Source: Parvularcula sp.
GTDB lineage: Bacteria; Pseudomonadota; Alphaproteobacteria; Caulobacterales; Parvularculaceae
Direction: 5' to 3'
NCBI GenBank assembly: GCA_002704915.1
Contig: PAIP01000066.1
Coordinates: forward strand, 60,129-124,128
Length of the DNA stretch: 64,000 bases
Within the stretch, counting starts at the first letter, position 1. Each line of letters begins with the position of its first letter. Both the position numbers and the translations under genes were made by a program. Of the stretch, positions 36,941-47,943 are shown piece after piece. The notes beneath the pieces are model-generated. The model was not told where the DNA came from. It ran no database searches and worked only from the letters and a program-made list of their open reading frames with translations.

Positions 36941-37897
36941 ATGAGCTGGCTCTCCAACATCCCTCCGGGCATCAAAAACATTTTCAAGCCCAAGGACGAC
37001 AATTCCGACGCCTTGTGGACCAAATGTCCGGGCTGCGGTGAGATGATTTTTCAGCGCGACCTTGAGGCCGCGCATCAGGTCTGCCCGTCCTGCGAGCATC
37101 ATCTTGCGCTCGGCGTTGAGGAGCGTCTTGCGCTTTTGTTCGACAACGGCGCCTATGAAGAAATCGATCTGCCGGAGCCGGCCACCGACCCCTTAAAGTT
37201 CCGCGACGAAAAAAAATATGTAGACCGGCTGAAAGAAAACCGCCGCAAAACCGGTCAGCAGGACGCCATGCGCGCCGCTCATGGATCGATTGACGGGGTC
37301 GGCGTTGTTGCGCTCGTCCAGAATTTCAAATTCATGGGCGGCTCCATGGGCATGGCCCTCGGCGAGGCCATGCTGAAGGCCGCCGAAACCGCTGTCGAAA
37401 AACGCGCGCCCCTGATCGTCTTCGCCGCATCCGGCGGCGCGCGCATGCAGGAAGGCATTCTGTCCCTGATGCAGATGCCGCGCACGACCATCGCCGTGCA
37501 GATGGTGAAAGAGGCTGGCCTCCCCTACATCGTGGTTCTTACAAACCCGACCACAGGCGGCGTCACCGCTTCCTACGCCATGCTGGGCGATATCAATCTC
37601 GCCGAGCCGGGCGCGCTGATCGGCTTCGCCGGTCCCCGCGTGATCGAACAGACAATCCGCGAAAAATTGCCCGATGGCTTCCAGCGCGCCGAATTCCTTC
37701 TGGAAAAAGGCATGGTGGACATGGTTGTCTCCCGCGCCGACATGAAGCCGACCCTTTCCAAACTCGTCCGCGTTCTTTTGAAAGAGCGTCGTCAGCCGGC
37801 AAAGCCCGCGCAAGACCCCGCCAAGGTCGCGAAGCTGGAAAAGCCCAAAGCGCCGACCCTGAAAGAAGAGCCGAAGCTCGACAAGGCGGCGGAATAG
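36941..37897 (+). CDS. accD: Acetyl-CoA carboxylase carboxyltransferase beta subunit
   Basis: A 318-aa subunit of the carboxyltransferase that makes malonyl-CoA for fatty-acid synthesis. The N-terminal C4 zinc finger is [20 protein letters not shown] followed by PSC. The crotonase-fold core has [19 protein letters not shown] and [19 protein letters not shown] Lys/Pro-rich tail of about 35 residues extends beyond the core. The trpA-accD-folC order is standard in alphaproteobacteria. Confidence 0.97.
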   Translation: MSWLSNIPPGIKNIFKPKDDNSDALWTKCPGCGEMIFQRDLEAAHQVCPSCEHHLALGVEERLALLFDNGAYEEIDLPEPATDPLKFRDEKKYVDRLKENRRKTGQQDAMRAAHGSIDGVGVVALVQNFKFMGGSMGMALGEAMLKAAETAVEKRAPLIVFAASGGARMQEGILSLMQMPRTTIAVQMVKEAGLPYIVVLTNPTTGGVTASYAMLGDINLAEPGALIGFAGPRVIEQTIREKLPDGFQRAEFLLEKGMVDMVVSRADMKPTLSKLVRVLLKERRQPAKPAQDPAKVAKLEKPKAPTLKEEPKLDKAAE

Positions 37898-37937
37898 ACC
37901 CCATACTGATCATTCCGATCACCGGAAGGAAATTCGC

Positions 37938-39239
37938 TTGAGCGATGTTGAAACCGTGCTCGCGCAAATCGCGAACCGGCGCCCTGTCATTATCGATCTC
38001 TCTTTGGACCGCATCAAAGCGGCCCTGTCGCGGCTGGGCGATCCGCAAAAAGACCTGCCGCCCTTTTTTCATGTCGCGGGCACCAACGGCAAGGGATCGA
38101 CCGTTGCGTTCCTGCGCGCAGCGCTCGAAGCCGCAGGCCACTCCGTTCACGTCTACACCTCGCCGCATCTGGTGCGCTTTAACGAGCGCATTGTCGTCGC
38201 CGGAAATGAGATTTCAGACCCCGCGTTGATCCATGCGTTGCAGCGCGTCGACGAGGCCATGGGCGACGACATGCTCACCTATTTCGAAACGACGACCTGT
38301 GCGGCGTTTCTCGCCTTTTCAGAAACGCCGGCGGACTACGCCGTGATCGAAGTCGGCCTTGGCGGCCGCCTCGACGCGACTAATGTGATGGACGATCCGC
38401 TTGCGGCCGTGGTGACGCCCGTCGATCTCGATCATCAGGCGTTTCTCGGCAATACGCTTGGCGAAGTCGCCGGCGAGAAAGCGGGGATTTTCCGTCGCGG
38501 GGCGCCCGCCGTCATCTCCCGGCAGACGCCGGACGCCATGGCCGTGCTGCAGGATCGGGCCAATCGTATCGGCGCGCATATTCACGCCTATGGCGAGCAG
38601 TGGAATGTCTACGCAGAACACGGCAAACTGATTTATCAGGACGAAGCCGGCCTTTGCGATCTCGACCCGCCGCGCCTGCCCGGCGCGCATCAGATTGAAA
38701 ACGCCGGAACCGCGATCGCGGCCTTGCGCGCAGCCGGGCTCAAGCTCGATGACGCCACGATTTCGAAAGGCCTGGCGAACGCGCGCTGGCCGGCGCGGAT
38801 GCAACGCCTTACCCAGGGTCCGCTGATCGATCTCGCCCAAAACCTGCTCGGGGAAGAGCCTGAAATCTGGCTCGATGGCGGCCACAATCCCCATGCGGGC
38901 CGCGCCATTTCCGCCCTGATGGCTGATATGGAAGCGCGCTCATCGAAACCGCTTGTGATGATTTCAGGCATGCAGGCGAACAAGGACGCAGCCGGATATT
39001 TCGGGTCCTTCGCGGGGCTCGCACGTGAGGTTTTCTGCGTCGCCGCCGATCATGACGGCGTCCTGTCGCCTGAAGAGGTGGCGAAGGCCGCGCAAGCCGG
39101 CGGATTGAAAACGCAAGCCTGCGCGTCGCTCGAAGACGCAGTGAGAAAGGCGTGCGCGGATAAAGAAAACGAGCCGCCAAGATTGCTCATCAGCGGCTCG
39201 CTCTATCTCGCGGGCGAAATTCTCGCCGAGAATTCTTAG
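37938..39239 (+). CDS. folC: Bifunctional folylpolyglutamate / dihydrofolate synthase
   Basis: A 433-aa Mur-ligase-family enzyme that adds glutamate to folates. The P-loop is FHVAGTNGKGSTVAF and the dihydropterin site EVGLGGRLDATNV; VDLDHQAFLG and the C-terminal domain LDGGHNPHAG follow. The start is a TTG at 37938 preceded by GGAAGGA, giving the usual N-terminus; no earlier ATG fits. It converges with trxA with a 13-bp gap. Confidence 0.95.
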   Translation: MSDVETVLAQIANRRPVIIDLSLDRIKAALSRLGDPQKDLPPFFHVAGTNGKGSTVAFLRAALEAAGHSVHVYTSPHLVRFNERIVVAGNEISDPALIHALQRVDEAMGDDMLTYFETTTCAAFLAFSETPADYAVIEVGLGGRLDATNVMDDPLAAVVTPVDLDHQAFLGNTLGEVAGEKAGIFRRGAPAVISRQTPDAMAVLQDRANRIGAHIHAYGEQWNVYAEHGKLIYQDEAGLCDLDPPRLPGAHQIENAGTAIAALRAAGLKLDDATISKGLANARWPARMQRLTQGPLIDLAQNLLGEEPEIWLDGGHNPHAGRAISALMADMEARSSKPLVMISGMQANKDAAGYFGSFAGLAREVFCVAADHDGVLSPEEVAKAAQAGGLKTQACASLEDAVRKACADKENEPPRLLISGSLYLAGEILAENS

Positions 39240-39252
39240 TCTTTTTGCGCGC

Positions 39253-39588
39253 TCAGGCCGCGGTTTCGTTCAGCACTTCCTGAACCCAGGCTGCAAGCTG
39301 GCTCTTCGGGGCCGCGCCGACCCGGGTCGCCACATGTTCGCCGCCCGAAAAGATCATCAGCGTCGGGATGCCGCGCACGCCATATTTGCCCGGCGTTTCC
39401 GGATTCTCGTCGATATTGACTTTGGCGATGGTAATCTTGCCCTCGAACTCCTTCGCGATCTCGTCGAGCGCCGGAGCGATCTGTTTGCAGGGCCCGCACC
39501 ATTCCGCCCAGAAATCAATGAGCACGGTGTCGCCGCTTTCAAGAACATCGGCGTTAAAGCTGGCGTCGGTGACGGTTTTTGCGGCCAT
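39253..39588 (-). CDS. trxA: Thioredoxin
   Basis: A 111-aa thiol-disulfide oxidoreductase, full length. The active site is [14 protein letters not shown], with the cis-proline region [13 protein letters not shown]. The ATG at 39588 is preceded by AAGGAG, rejecting a much longer in-frame extension. It lies 53 bp after addA at the end of the addB-addA operon, the usual alphaproteobacterial position. Confidence 0.97.
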   Translation of the reverse strand: MAAKTVTDASFNADVLESGDTVLIDFWAEWCGPCKQIAPALDEIAKEFEGKITIAKVNIDENPETPGKYGVRGIPTLMIFSGGEHVATRVGAAPKSQLAAWVQEVLNETAA

Positions 39589-39641
39589 GGAAAACTCCTT
39601 GCGAATTCGAAGACCTGAAGATAGCGCGCGTCGGGCCCGTT

Positions 39642-42600
39642 TCAACCCGCCTTCGCCATGCGCGCGAAGGCGTGATCGAGCATTTCGGAGGGGATGTCCA
39701 TTAACCGCGCATCGTAAGTCCATAAAAGAGCGCAGACGATCTGACGCTCAGGATAGATTTCCTGCAAAAGCGCGCGATAGGCGGCGAGCTGCGCCACATA
39801 GGCGGAGTCGGCGTCTTCGACGCGCGCCGGCGGCGGCCTGTTGGTCTTGTAATCCACTACGAGAACCCGGCTTTCAGAAACCGTCAGCCGATCGATCTGG
39901 CCGTTGAGACGCGCACTTGCGGGCAGACCCCGAGGACGTCCGACAATCGGCGTTTCCGCCATGGAGCCCGGCGCAAACACTTCGGCGAATTGCGGATCGG
40001 TCAGCACACGCATGACTTCCTCGCGCCATTGCCCGCGCTCGCCCTCTTCGATTTCCGGCGCCAGCCGCGCCAGCAGCCTGTCGGCCGCTTCAATGCGTTT
40101 TTCCGGAGCAATATCAGGAAGCAGCTCAAGCAGGCGGTGCAATGTCCGCCCACGGAAGTATCTGTCGCCGCCGGCGACCGGCGAATAGGCAGCACCCGCC
40201 GCGTCTCCACGCCATTCGCCTTCGTCTTCGCCCTGAAGTTTCGAGGGCGTCAGCCGCAGGGGCGGCGGCTCTTCAGGCGCAACTCGTTTCAACCATGAGG
40301 GAGCCGTGGTTTTTTCCGTTTTGGCGCCCGGCTCTTCCGCTTTCAAATCTGCAGTCTGAGGGCAGGAAAGGCGCAATAGCGGCGCTTCACCGCCCTCCCA
40401 GAAAGGCGCGTCGCCGGTTTCGACGCGTTCCCCCATGCGCGCAAAGCCGTCATGGGCAAGCGCATGCCATGATTTGACGCCCACATCTTTTGCTTGCGGA
40501 TCTTTGCTGTTTCCCTGCTCGACGCCGCAAATATAAAGCCGGTCGCGAGCGCGCGTCGCCGCCACATAAAAGAGGCGCCGATATTCCTGAAAGGCGAGTT
40601 CTGTTTTTTCCGTCCGCGCCTCTTTGCTCAATTTAACATCATCGCTTTTCGACCAGCAAAGCAAAGGCGGAGCGCCGGCGCGCTCAAGCACGGGGCCGAT
40701 ATTTTTCGTATTGGCCGGGCGATGCGCGTCGAGCAGGAAAACCACATCGGCTTCGAGTCCCTTGGCGCCGTGTACCGTCATCACGCGCACGGAATCGTTT
40801 TCCCGCTCCATCTCACGCTTGATGTCGCCGGAAGCGTCGTCGAACCAGGCGACGAATTCACGAAGGCTGCGCGGATTGCCGTTTTCGAAATCGAGCGTCT
40901 GACGCAACAGCTCATCCATGGCGTCGGCGGAGGCTTCGCCGAGCCGCTCGAAAAAGCGTTGCCGGCCCGACAATCCGTCCTCAGCGCCGGTTTCGAGAAT
41001 GTGCGAAAAGAACGCATAAGGCCCTTGGGCGCGGGCGATACGGCGCGCCGCCGCGATATCTTCCGCCGCGCGTTTCCATTTATCGTTTTCGCCCGCACGC
41101 GTCCGGAGCGACCGCCATAAGGAAACGCCCTCCCCGCGATCATGGGCGAGGGGAAAGAGGTCGGCGTCGTCATCGAAACCGAACAGCGGGCTTTTCAAGA
41201 TCTCCGCCAGCGACAGATCATCGTCTTGGGTCAAAGCGAAGCGGGCATAGGACAGCAGGTCTTCCACCGCCGGGTCCTCGGCCAGTTTCAAGCGGTCCGG
41301 ACCGGCGACAGGGACGCCCGCCGCGGAAAGACGCCGGATCACCTCACGGAACAAGGACCCGCGGCTTTGCACCAGGATCATGATATCGCCGGGACGGATC
41401 GCCCGCCCGCGCGATTCCAGCATCTCGCCGGATGCGAGCCAGTCCTTGATCGTCGACGCCACGCGATCGCATAAAACGCGCACGGGGTGGCTCGCCTCCG
41501 GCGCATCCACGGGCGCGTCCCATGGGTTGAAATCGGGCTTTTCCGGCCGCGGCGTCAGCGGCCAGAGCTCCACAAGCCCCGCTTCGCCTTCGCGGCAGAC
41601 GCCATGCGCCGGAATCGGAAACTCTCCCATTCCCTCCGCCGCTTCCGGATGATTAAAAGCCGCATCTACAAATGTAAGCACGGGCTCCGTGGTTCGGAAC
41701 GACATAGGCAGCCGGACGTTTTTATACTCGGCTACCGCGCTCAACTTTTCACCGAGGTCGATTTCTTTTGCCTTGAAGAGGCCAACATCGGCGCCCTGAA
41801 AGGAATAAATCGACTGCTTCATGTCGCCGACTGCAAAGAAACTGCGCGAGACCTCGCGCGCGCCAAGGCCAGCGAAATAATCAGCAAACAGATTTTCAAC
41901 CACCGCCCACTGGTCGGGCGATGTATCCTGCGCCTCATCGATCAGAACATGGTCGATGCCGTAGTCGAGCTTGTACATGATCCACGCAGCTTCGTGGCCG
42001 TGAAAAAGGGCTTGCGCGCGCGCGATCAGGTCGTCGAAATCGAGCAGAGCGCGCGCCGCCTTCGCCTCGGCGTAGCGCTCGGCCAGCGCCGATGTCAGCC
42101 GCCACAAGGCGAGCGTATCGTCGTAAAGCGCGTGGGCCTTGATTTCCTGCAGCTCATTAAACACAAGCTCTTTCAGGGTGTTTATGTAAGGCGCCACCCA
42201 CGGATCGTATTTGTCGGTCGCCTTGGTGGCGATCTGGTTGACTGTCTTGGACTGGTCAGCGACGAGGCAGGTTTTCAGAAGAACATCCCAGCGCTCCTCA
42301 TCGTTCGATGCGGAAAAATAGGCGGAGAGGCGTTTTGCGGCCGCTTGCGGTTTCGCGCCCTCCGCCGAAAGGCCGTTACGGGCGCGGCGCAATTCCTCGA
42401 CGGAAATGTCTTTCAGGAAATCCCTGATGATGTCTTGCGCCGTTTCCTCCGGATTGATCGCCAGGGCCTGCGCCAGTTCAGCCATGGCCGCATCGAGATC
42501 GCCGACGCCTTTCGTCGCGGCGTGCATGAGCAATTGCCGGAGGTCCTTTTCAGCGCGCTTCAGCGAAAGCCGGTCAAACGCCGCGCCCAGCGCCGCGTCG

Positions 42601-43115
42601 CTTCGCGCATCGGCGGCGAGCCCATCGAGCGCGGCATTCATCAACGCCGCCGCCTGGGCGTCCTCGGCGACGGAAAAGCCCGGCGGCGCCCCCGCCTCAA
42701 TCGGAAAGCGCCGCAGGACACTCTCACAAAAAGAATGAATGGTCTGGATTTTCAGGCCGCCCGGCGTTTCCAGCGCCCGTGCAAACAAACGCCGCGCATG
42801 AGCGAGGTCCTCCGCCGATTTCGGTTCCGCATTCACGCCTTCGAGTTCCGCCAGGTCTTTCAGCAGTTTCTCATCACTGGCGAGCGCCCAGTCGCCCAGC
42901 ACCGAAAACAACCGTTCCGCCATTTCCGCCGCCGCGGCTTTTGTAAAAGTGATGCAGAGGATTTTTTGCGGCGGCGCCCCGGCGAGCAAAAGCCGCGCCA
43001 CACGGTTGGTCAGAACACGAGTCTTGCCCGACCCCGCATTGGCCATGACGAAGACGGACCGCGCCGGGTCCGCCGCCTGACGCTGATTGCTAGTAGTTTC
43101 CTCAAGCGGCGTCAT
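39642..43115 (-). CDS. addA: Double-strand-break repair helicase-nuclease AddA
   Basis: A 1157-aa UvrD-like superfamily 1 helicase with a C-terminal nuclease, the RecBCD-equivalent motor for recombination. Walker A is [15 protein letters not shown] and Walker [15 protein letters not shown]; motif VI lies in [15 protein letters not shown] and the nuclease site is [13 protein letters not shown]. It overlaps addB by 4 bp (ATGA), implying coupled synthesis of the heterodimer. Confidence 0.97.
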   Translation of the reverse strand: MTPLEETTSNQRQAADPARSVFVMANAGSGKTRVLTNRVARLLLAGAPPQKILCITFTKAAAAEMAERLFSVLGDWALASDEKLLKDLAELEGVNAEPKSAEDLAHARRLFARALETPGGLKIQTIHSFCESVLRRFPIEAGAPPGFSVAEDAQAAALMNAALDGLAADARSDAALGAAFDRLSLKRAEKDLRQLLMHAATKGVGDLDAAMAELAQALAINPEETAQDIIRDFLKDISVEELRRARNGLSAEGAKPQAAAKRLSAYFSASNDEERWDVLLKTCLVADQSKTVNQIATKATDKYDPWVAPYINTLKELVFNELQEIKAHALYDDTLALWRLTSALAERYAEAKAARALLDFDDLIARAQALFHGHEAAWIMYKLDYGIDHVLIDEAQDTSPDQWAVVENLFADYFAGLGAREVSRSFFAVGDMKQSIYSFQGADVGLFKAKEIDLGEKLSAVAEYKNVRLPMSFRTTEPVLTFVDAAFNHPEAAEGMGEFPIPAHGVCREGEAGLVELWPLTPRPEKPDFNPWDAPVDAPEASHPVRVLCDRVASTIKDWLASGEMLESRGRAIRPGDIMILVQSRGSLFREVIRRLSAAGVPVAGPDRLKLAEDPAVEDLLSYARFALTQDDDLSLAEILKSPLFGFDDDADLFPLAHDRGEGVSLWRSLRTRAGENDKWKRAAEDIAAARRIARAQGPYAFFSHILETGAEDGLSGRQRFFERLGEASADAMDELLRQTLDFENGNPRSLREFVAWFDDASGDIKREMERENDSVRVMTVHGAKGLEADVVFLLDAHRPANTKNIGPVLERAGAPPLLCWSKSDDVKLSKEARTEKTELAFQEYRRLFYVAATRARDRLYICGVEQGNSKDPQAKDVGVKSWHALAHDGFARMGERVETGDAPFWEGGEAPLLRLSCPQTADLKAEEPGAKTEKTTAPSWLKRVAPEEPPPLRLTPSKLQGEDEGEWRGDAAGAAYSPVAGGDRYFRGRTLHRLLELLPDIAPEKRIEAADRLLARLAPEIEEGERGQWREEVMRVLTDPQFAEVFAPGSMAETPIVGRPRGLPASARLNGQIDRLTVSESRVLVVDYKTNRPPPARVEDADSAYVAQLAAYRALLQEIYPERQIVCALLWTYDARLMDIPSEMLDHAFARMAKAG

Positions 43116-46100
43116 TCGCCGCCTCCCGCTTCGTCGCCGCCCCCTTGGGCGTTACGCTCGCCGCGCCGCGCAAGATGATCGTAATCGCCGAATTCGTTCA
43201 TGAATTGCGGACGCGGCTGCGACAGATAGGGCTGCGCCGGATCGGCGAAATGGCGCAGAATGTTCGTCAGTCCCTTTTCAGCCTCGTCGATATATTTCAT
43301 GGCGTCATCGCCCTCGGCGCCGGCGAATTTTTCATTCCCCTTGCGCGAGACGACGCGCACATATTCGAAACCTGCGACGGGCGTTTCGCCCAGGGCCGAA
43401 AACCCGCCCGCCTCGACGATCAGCCCCGTCAGTGGCAATTGCGGACTGAAGCTGGTCTTGATCTGATCGAGGCTCGGCGGCGCGCCGGTTTTATAATCGA
43501 TGATGAAGGCGGCGCCGCTATCGAGCCGGTCGATGCGGTCGGCGCGGGCGGTGAGGGTGAAACTGCGCTCGTCGATGCTGAACGATGCCTCTCCCGCGCC
43601 TTCAATGACCAGAGGCTCGCCTTGCGCGCGGCGCGCGGTGTCCCACGCGCTTAAATATGCGAAGGCTTCCTCCGCACGAGCGCGCCAGAACCCTTCATGG
43701 GCAGGCCCGAGGCCATGGTCTTCGGCGTGTTTTTCATAGAGCGCGGCGAGGCGAGCAACCCGTTCTTCTTCGGACGCCGCCAACGGCTCGGCGACGTAGT
43801 CCTCGAGCACTTTATGGAAGAGAATGCCGAGATAGCGCTGATCAAAATCCTCGCCCAAGGGATCGAGCTTTCTGAGTCTCAGGATTTTCGAGGCGTAGAC
43901 CGCATAAGGATCGCGCAGCAATGTGCCGATCTGGGTTACCGACAGGGATTGCGGGCGCGCCTCCACTGGCGGGGCCGGCTGGGGCGCGGGCGCCGCACTG
44001 ACCGCGCGCGGCGCATCGAGCATCACCGCCAAGTCGTCGGCCGCGACACTCGCATCGACCCTGTCCAGCAGGTCCGCGCCTTTCAGAATGTTCTTGAGGC
44101 GGACGATCCAGCGCGAGGGCTTGGTGGGTTTCCCCGCGGCGCGCGCGGAGCGCGTGAGGACAACCTCCGGCGCGGCGGCGAGCTGGGCGAAATCGTGCGC
44201 GGCCAGCCCGATGCGTCGTTCGGGCGAGGGCAGGCCAAGCTTGTCGCGCATGGGCCGCGACAGAAAGGGGTCGATAGCGGCGTCCCGGGGCCAGACGCCT
44301 TCATTCAGCCCACCAAGGATCACGAGATCCGCCGTCTGCAGGCGCGCCTCGAGCGGCCCGAGAATGGAAAGCCGGGGGTGCGCCGGCGCCCAGCGGCGCA
44401 CGGTTCCTCCCGCGATGAGACGGGCGAATATGTCGGCATATTCCCCCGCCTCGTCATGAACGATCAGGGAAAGCCCGGCGCGAAGCCCGTTCAGCAAGTC
44501 GGCGCCGGTCTCTCCGTCCTCGCCCCGCCAGAGCCGCCGAGCGCCGGACTCATCATCGCTTGCCGCAAGCATCTCCGCCGCCGCGAGATGCGCCTCGAAC
44601 CGCTCCGCAAACGGAGCTTCTGCTCCGGGCCACAATGCACAGGCTTTTTCCAGCACGGCCAGCGTGCTCTCGATTTCTTCCGACAGCGCATTCGACTTTT
44701 CAAGTTTGCGGCGAACGCCCTCAACGCCCGATTGCGGCTTCAGGCCGCGAAGGCCCTTGTCCATGCGGCGCAACGCCTTTGCGCCATCGGCGCCACTCAG
44801 GCCGCCGGCAAACAAGCCATGATCCATCATCGCTGTGAGACGCACGGGATCCGACGGATCGCAAAGCCAGCGGGCGACGAGTCGCAGATAAATCCCGCAA
44901 GGCGTATTGGCGAAGGGCGCGCCCGCGGAGTCATCCACGGCGACGCCCCATCGGCGCATCTTCATGGAGACGCGACGGGCCAGATCGCGATCCGGCGTTA
45001 CCAGCATGGCGGTGCGCCCTGCGGTTTCGATCGCCTCACGGAATTTGAGCGCAATCGCCGCCGCCTCGCGTTCTTCGTCTTTCGCTTCGATGAGAGAGAG
45101 CCCGTGAAGCGCGGCGGCCGTGTCTTCACGCGACGCCTTCGCGTCTTCGGCCCATTGACGCCAGTCATCGGAGGCGCCCGCAGGCCTCAGCGCCACGGTG
45201 ATCAACCCCGCCCGGCTGTTTTCGACGCCTTCACCCACGGGCCACGGTTTTACGTTCTCCCGCTCTATCTCAAGCGAAGAGAGCAGCGCTTTCAGCCCGC
45301 TCTGAGGATGAGGATCGTCCACAGCCGCCCAGACGCGCGCACTGGCGCCAAGATCGAGCCCGGGAAACACGACGGCGCCGCTGGGCAGGGACGCGACCTC
45401 TTTCATCATGCGGGCGACAGCCGGGGTGGAGCCGGTGGAGCCGGCGATGATGACAGGTTTTTGCGGCGGCGACGCCGCCCAGCGTTTGGTCTGCAGATCG
45501 ATAAGCGCGATGCGCCGGGCCGCCGGGTCCATCAGCTTATGTCCGGCGAGATGCGCCGGCCAACTTTCGGTGACGATCTTCAGGAATTCTAGCGACTGCG
45601 CCCAATGGGCCGCGAGCGCGTCCGGCACGATTTCGTCCAACCGCTCGGCGGGGATTTCTTCCGTATAAAGAGAATCTAGCAATCGCCCCAGCCCATCGGC
45701 CGCGGAGATCGCGCCCGCCCAACGGCGCTGGCCGTCGAACCATGTTTTGTCTTTCTCCGCGATCCACCGCGCCAGGACGAGGCGGCGCTCCGCCATGGGC
45801 GCCGCCGGATTGAGCGCCAGTTCATCTTCGAGGACGCCGTCAAGGCCGGGCTCCTCAAGCGCGAATTCATCCTCGTCAATGTCGCCAAGGGCGCGGATAT
45901 GCGGCGTCAGCGTCGCCGCGCCGCCGGCCGTTTCGAGAAAAGCCTCTGCGAGCGCCCGCGCAGCGCGCCGTGTCGGCAGATAGATGGTCGCATCAGGCAG
46001 CGTGAAGCCGCTTTCCGTCAGCGATGCGGCAAGCCCCTGCGCCAAATCACGCAGAAACGGCCGGCCAGCCGCAATGGAGTAAAACCGCGGCGCGGGCGAT

Positions 46101-46117
46101 GCCAGCACGCCCGTCAT
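43112..46117 (-). CDS. addB: Double-strand-break repair protein AddB
   Basis: A 1001-aa partner of AddA. The helicase-like body lacks a clear Walker A, as in other alphaproteobacterial AddB. The C-terminal nuclease motif is AFIIDYKTGAPPSL. The four-cysteine iron-sulfur cluster of Firmicute AddB near the nuclease is not visible; the only cysteines lie in the middle of the protein. It overlaps murU by one base and addA by four. Confidence 0.95.
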   Translation of the reverse strand: MTGVLASPAPRFYSIAAGRPFLRDLAQGLAASLTESGFTLPDATIYLPTRRAARALAEAFLETAGGAATLTPHIRALGDIDEDEFALEEPGLDGVLEDELALNPAAPMAERRLVLARWIAEKDKTWFDGQRRWAGAISAADGLGRLLDSLYTEEIPAERLDEIVPDALAAHWAQSLEFLKIVTESWPAHLAGHKLMDPAARRIALIDLQTKRWAASPPQKPVIIAGSTGSTPAVARMMKEVASLPSGAVVFPGLDLGASARVWAAVDDPHPQSGLKALLSSLEIERENVKPWPVGEGVENSRAGLITVALRPAGASDDWRQWAEDAKASREDTAAALHGLSLIEAKDEEREAAAIALKFREAIETAGRTAMLVTPDRDLARRVSMKMRRWGVAVDDSAGAPFANTPCGIYLRLVARWLCDPSDPVRLTAMMDHGLFAGGLSGADGAKALRRMDKGLRGLKPQSGVEGVRRKLEKSNALSEEIESTLAVLEKACALWPGAEAPFAERFEAHLAAAEMLAASDDESGARRLWRGEDGETGADLLNGLRAGLSLIVHDEAGEYADIFARLIAGGTVRRWAPAHPRLSILGPLEARLQTADLVILGGLNEGVWPRDAAIDPFLSRPMRDKLGLPSPERRIGLAAHDFAQLAAAPEVVLTRSARAAGKPTKPSRWIVRLKNILKGADLLDRVDASVAADDLAVMLDAPRAVSAAPAPQPAPPVEARPQSLSVTQIGTLLRDPYAVYASKILRLRKLDPLGEDFDQRYLGILFHKVLEDYVAEPLAASEEERVARLAALYEKHAEDHGLGPAHEGFWRARAEEAFAYLSAWDTARRAQGEPLVIEGAGEASFSIDERSFTLTARADRIDRLDSGAAFIIDYKTGAPPSLDQIKTSFSPQLPLTGLIVEAGGFSALGETPVAGFEYVRVVSRKGNEKFAGAEGDDAMKYIDEAEKGLTNILRHFADPAQPYLSQPRPQFMNEFGDYDHLARRGERNAQGGGDEAGGGE

Positions 46118-46836
46118 CAGCGCCTTCTTTCAAGGCGCGCCTCGGCGTCTTTAAGCCCTTGCGGGTCGCCCACATGCAGCCAGTCGCCGCCATAAACCGC
46201 GCCATAAAGGCGACCGCGCGCTGCCGCGATGTCCCAGAGTTTGCGGGTCGAAAACGGCCCATCCGGGCCTTCGTCAATAAGGGCCGGGCTGATGATCTGT
46301 AGCCCAGAGAAGACATGAGGCGCCGCATCCCCCGAACGGAGTGCAATCCGTCCGTCTGCGGAACGGTCGAAATCGCCGCATCCGTCATAGCCGCTCGTGC
46401 GGTCTATAGGAACGAGGAGCAGGAGCGCATCCATGACATCGTCGCGCCATATCCCGGACAATTGCGCGCAGGCTTCCTCTGCGGAGCCGTCGATGAGAAT
46501 CGCATCCGTATTCGTACAGAACACAGGATCGTCCCCCAGCGCATTGCGAGCCTTTTTGAGGCCGCCGCCTGTCTCCAGCAAAAGGCTGCGCTCATCGGAA
46601 ACGACAATCTCGGGCGCTGCCCTTTGCGAAAGATGGTCTTCCACCTGATCGGCGAGATAATGCACATTAACGACGGCGCGCTCGACGCCAGCATCCGCGA
46701 AACGGTCAAGCGCGTAATCCATCAGCGCCTTTCCCGAAACATGGATCAGCGGTTTTGGCCTGTCGTCGGTCAGGGGACGCATGCGCGTGCCGAGCCCGGC
46801 GGCGAGCACCATGGCCGTATGCGGCATGTTTCCCAT
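46117..46836 (-). CDS. murU: N-acetylmuramate-1-phosphate uridylyltransferase-like protein
   Basis: A 239-aa nucleotidyltransferase. The N-terminal AMVLAAGLGTRMRPLTDDRPKPL binds UTP and PVFCTNTDAILIDG contains the metal-binding Asp. It makes UDP-MurNAc in the salvage route that bypasses MurA, working on the product of the adjacent AmgK kinase. The start codon abuts the kinase stop. Substrate assignment rests on the paired context. Confidence 0.88.
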   Translation of the reverse strand: MGNMPHTAMVLAAGLGTRMRPLTDDRPKPLIHVSGKALMDYALDRFADAGVERAVVNVHYLADQVEDHLSQRAAPEIVVSDERSLLLETGGGLKKARNALGDDPVFCTNTDAILIDGSAEEACAQLSGIWRDDVMDALLLLVPIDRTSGYDGCGDFDRSADGRIALRSGDAAPHVFSGLQIISPALIDEGPDGPFSTRKLWDIAAARGRLYGAVYGGDWLHVGDPQGLKDAEARLERRR

Positions 46837-47903
46837 CAGACAAGCTCCGGCAGGTGTTTGGCGAAGAACGCCCGTAGTGGCGCAACTTCCGGACGCGCCA
46901 GATCGCGGCGGAAATGCGCCTCGACCCGGGGGAGAAGATCGAGATAGCGCGGCTTGTGATCGCGCTTGGCGAGACGCGCGAAGATGCCGAGGATTTTGGC
47001 GTTCCGCTGGGCGGCGAGGATCGCATAGTCGCGCTGAAAGCCTTGCCGATCGAACTGCGCGCCGCCGAAGCTTTCGTAGTAAGCGATCATCTTTTCCGCG
47101 AGTATAGGATCAACGTCACGCCGCGCATCCTCTAGCAGGGAAACGAGATCATAGGCGGCGTGGCCGTAAAGCGCATCCTGAAAATCGATGACGCCAGCGC
47201 GCGCAGGGCCTTCGCGATCGGGCAGCCACAGCAAGTTCTCCGCGTGAAAATCCCGCAGAACATACACATGAGGCGCAGAGAGGTTCTGGAAAAGCTCGCG
47301 CCATAGCGAAAGATATTCCGTAAACTGATCGTTACTCGCCGCGGCGCCTTTTTTCAACGGCCAGTACCATTCCATGAGGAGCGCCGCCTCGGCCTCAAGC
47401 GCCAGCGCATCGTAGTCGAGCATTGCATAGGCCTCGCCCCTCACCGGCCCGGCGGCGCCTTCATGAAGACGCACAAGCGCCTCAATGGCGGTGCGGTAAA
47501 GGGTTTCCTCATCCACCCTGCCGACAACCCGGGCGAACAGATCGTCGCCCAGATCCTCCAGGAGAGCGAAACCGGCCGCGGGATCGGCGGCGTAGATCTC
47601 CGGCGCGGAGAGCCCGCCTTCACGCAGGGCTTTCGACAAAGAGGTAAAGGCGTTGAGGTTGGGCCCGGCGAGACGCGCCATGGCGTTATAGCCGAGCGCC
47701 CGCCGCGCCCCTTCATCGGCCTCCGGCGGACAGGCCGGCGCCTCGGCCCTGGGGGGCGCAATCATCAACACCGCCGGCCTGCCGTCGAGATTGAGCCGCT
47801 GATAGCTGCGCGTGGAGGCGTCGCCAGCCAGCGGCGCCGCAGCCGCCTTTTCCCAGCCGGCCGCCTTCAAGAAGTCCTGTCGCGCTTCGTCCCTGTCGCT
47901 CAC
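46836..47903 (-). CDS. amgK: AmgK-like amino-sugar kinase (APH fold)
   Basis: A 355-aa phosphotransferase with an aminoglycoside-kinase fold. The catalytic loop is VLRDFHAENLLWLP and the metal site is GVIDFQDALYGHAAYD. With the adjacent MurU this is the cell-wall recycling pair (MurNAc/GlcNAc anomeric phosphorylation, then uridylylation) known from pseudomonads and present in many alphaproteobacteria. It sits between tsaE and murU in one operon. Confidence 0.9.
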   Translation of the reverse strand: MSDRDEARQDFLKAAGWEKAAAAPLAGDASTRSYQRLNLDGRPAVLMIAPPRAEAPACPPEADEGARRALGYNAMARLAGPNLNAFTSLSKALREGGLSAPEIYAADPAAGFALLEDLGDDLFARVVGRVDEETLYRTAIEALVRLHEGAAGPVRGEAYAMLDYDALALEAEAALLMEWYWPLKKGAAASNDQFTEYLSLWRELFQNLSAPHVYVLRDFHAENLLWLPDREGPARAGVIDFQDALYGHAAYDLVSLLEDARRDVDPILAEKMIAYYESFGGAQFDRQGFQRDYAILAAQRNAKILGIFARLAKRDHKPRYLDLLPRVEAHFRRDLARPEVAPLRAFFAKHLPELV

Positions 47904-47943
47904 TCTTGTTCACTCACAATTGCCTGCATGCATTCCGGCCACT

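Noticed and set aside
41487..45592. Two long open frames antisense to addA and addB
   Set aside because: Arg/Gly-rich products with no family features; typical GC-rich shadow frames opposite real genes.
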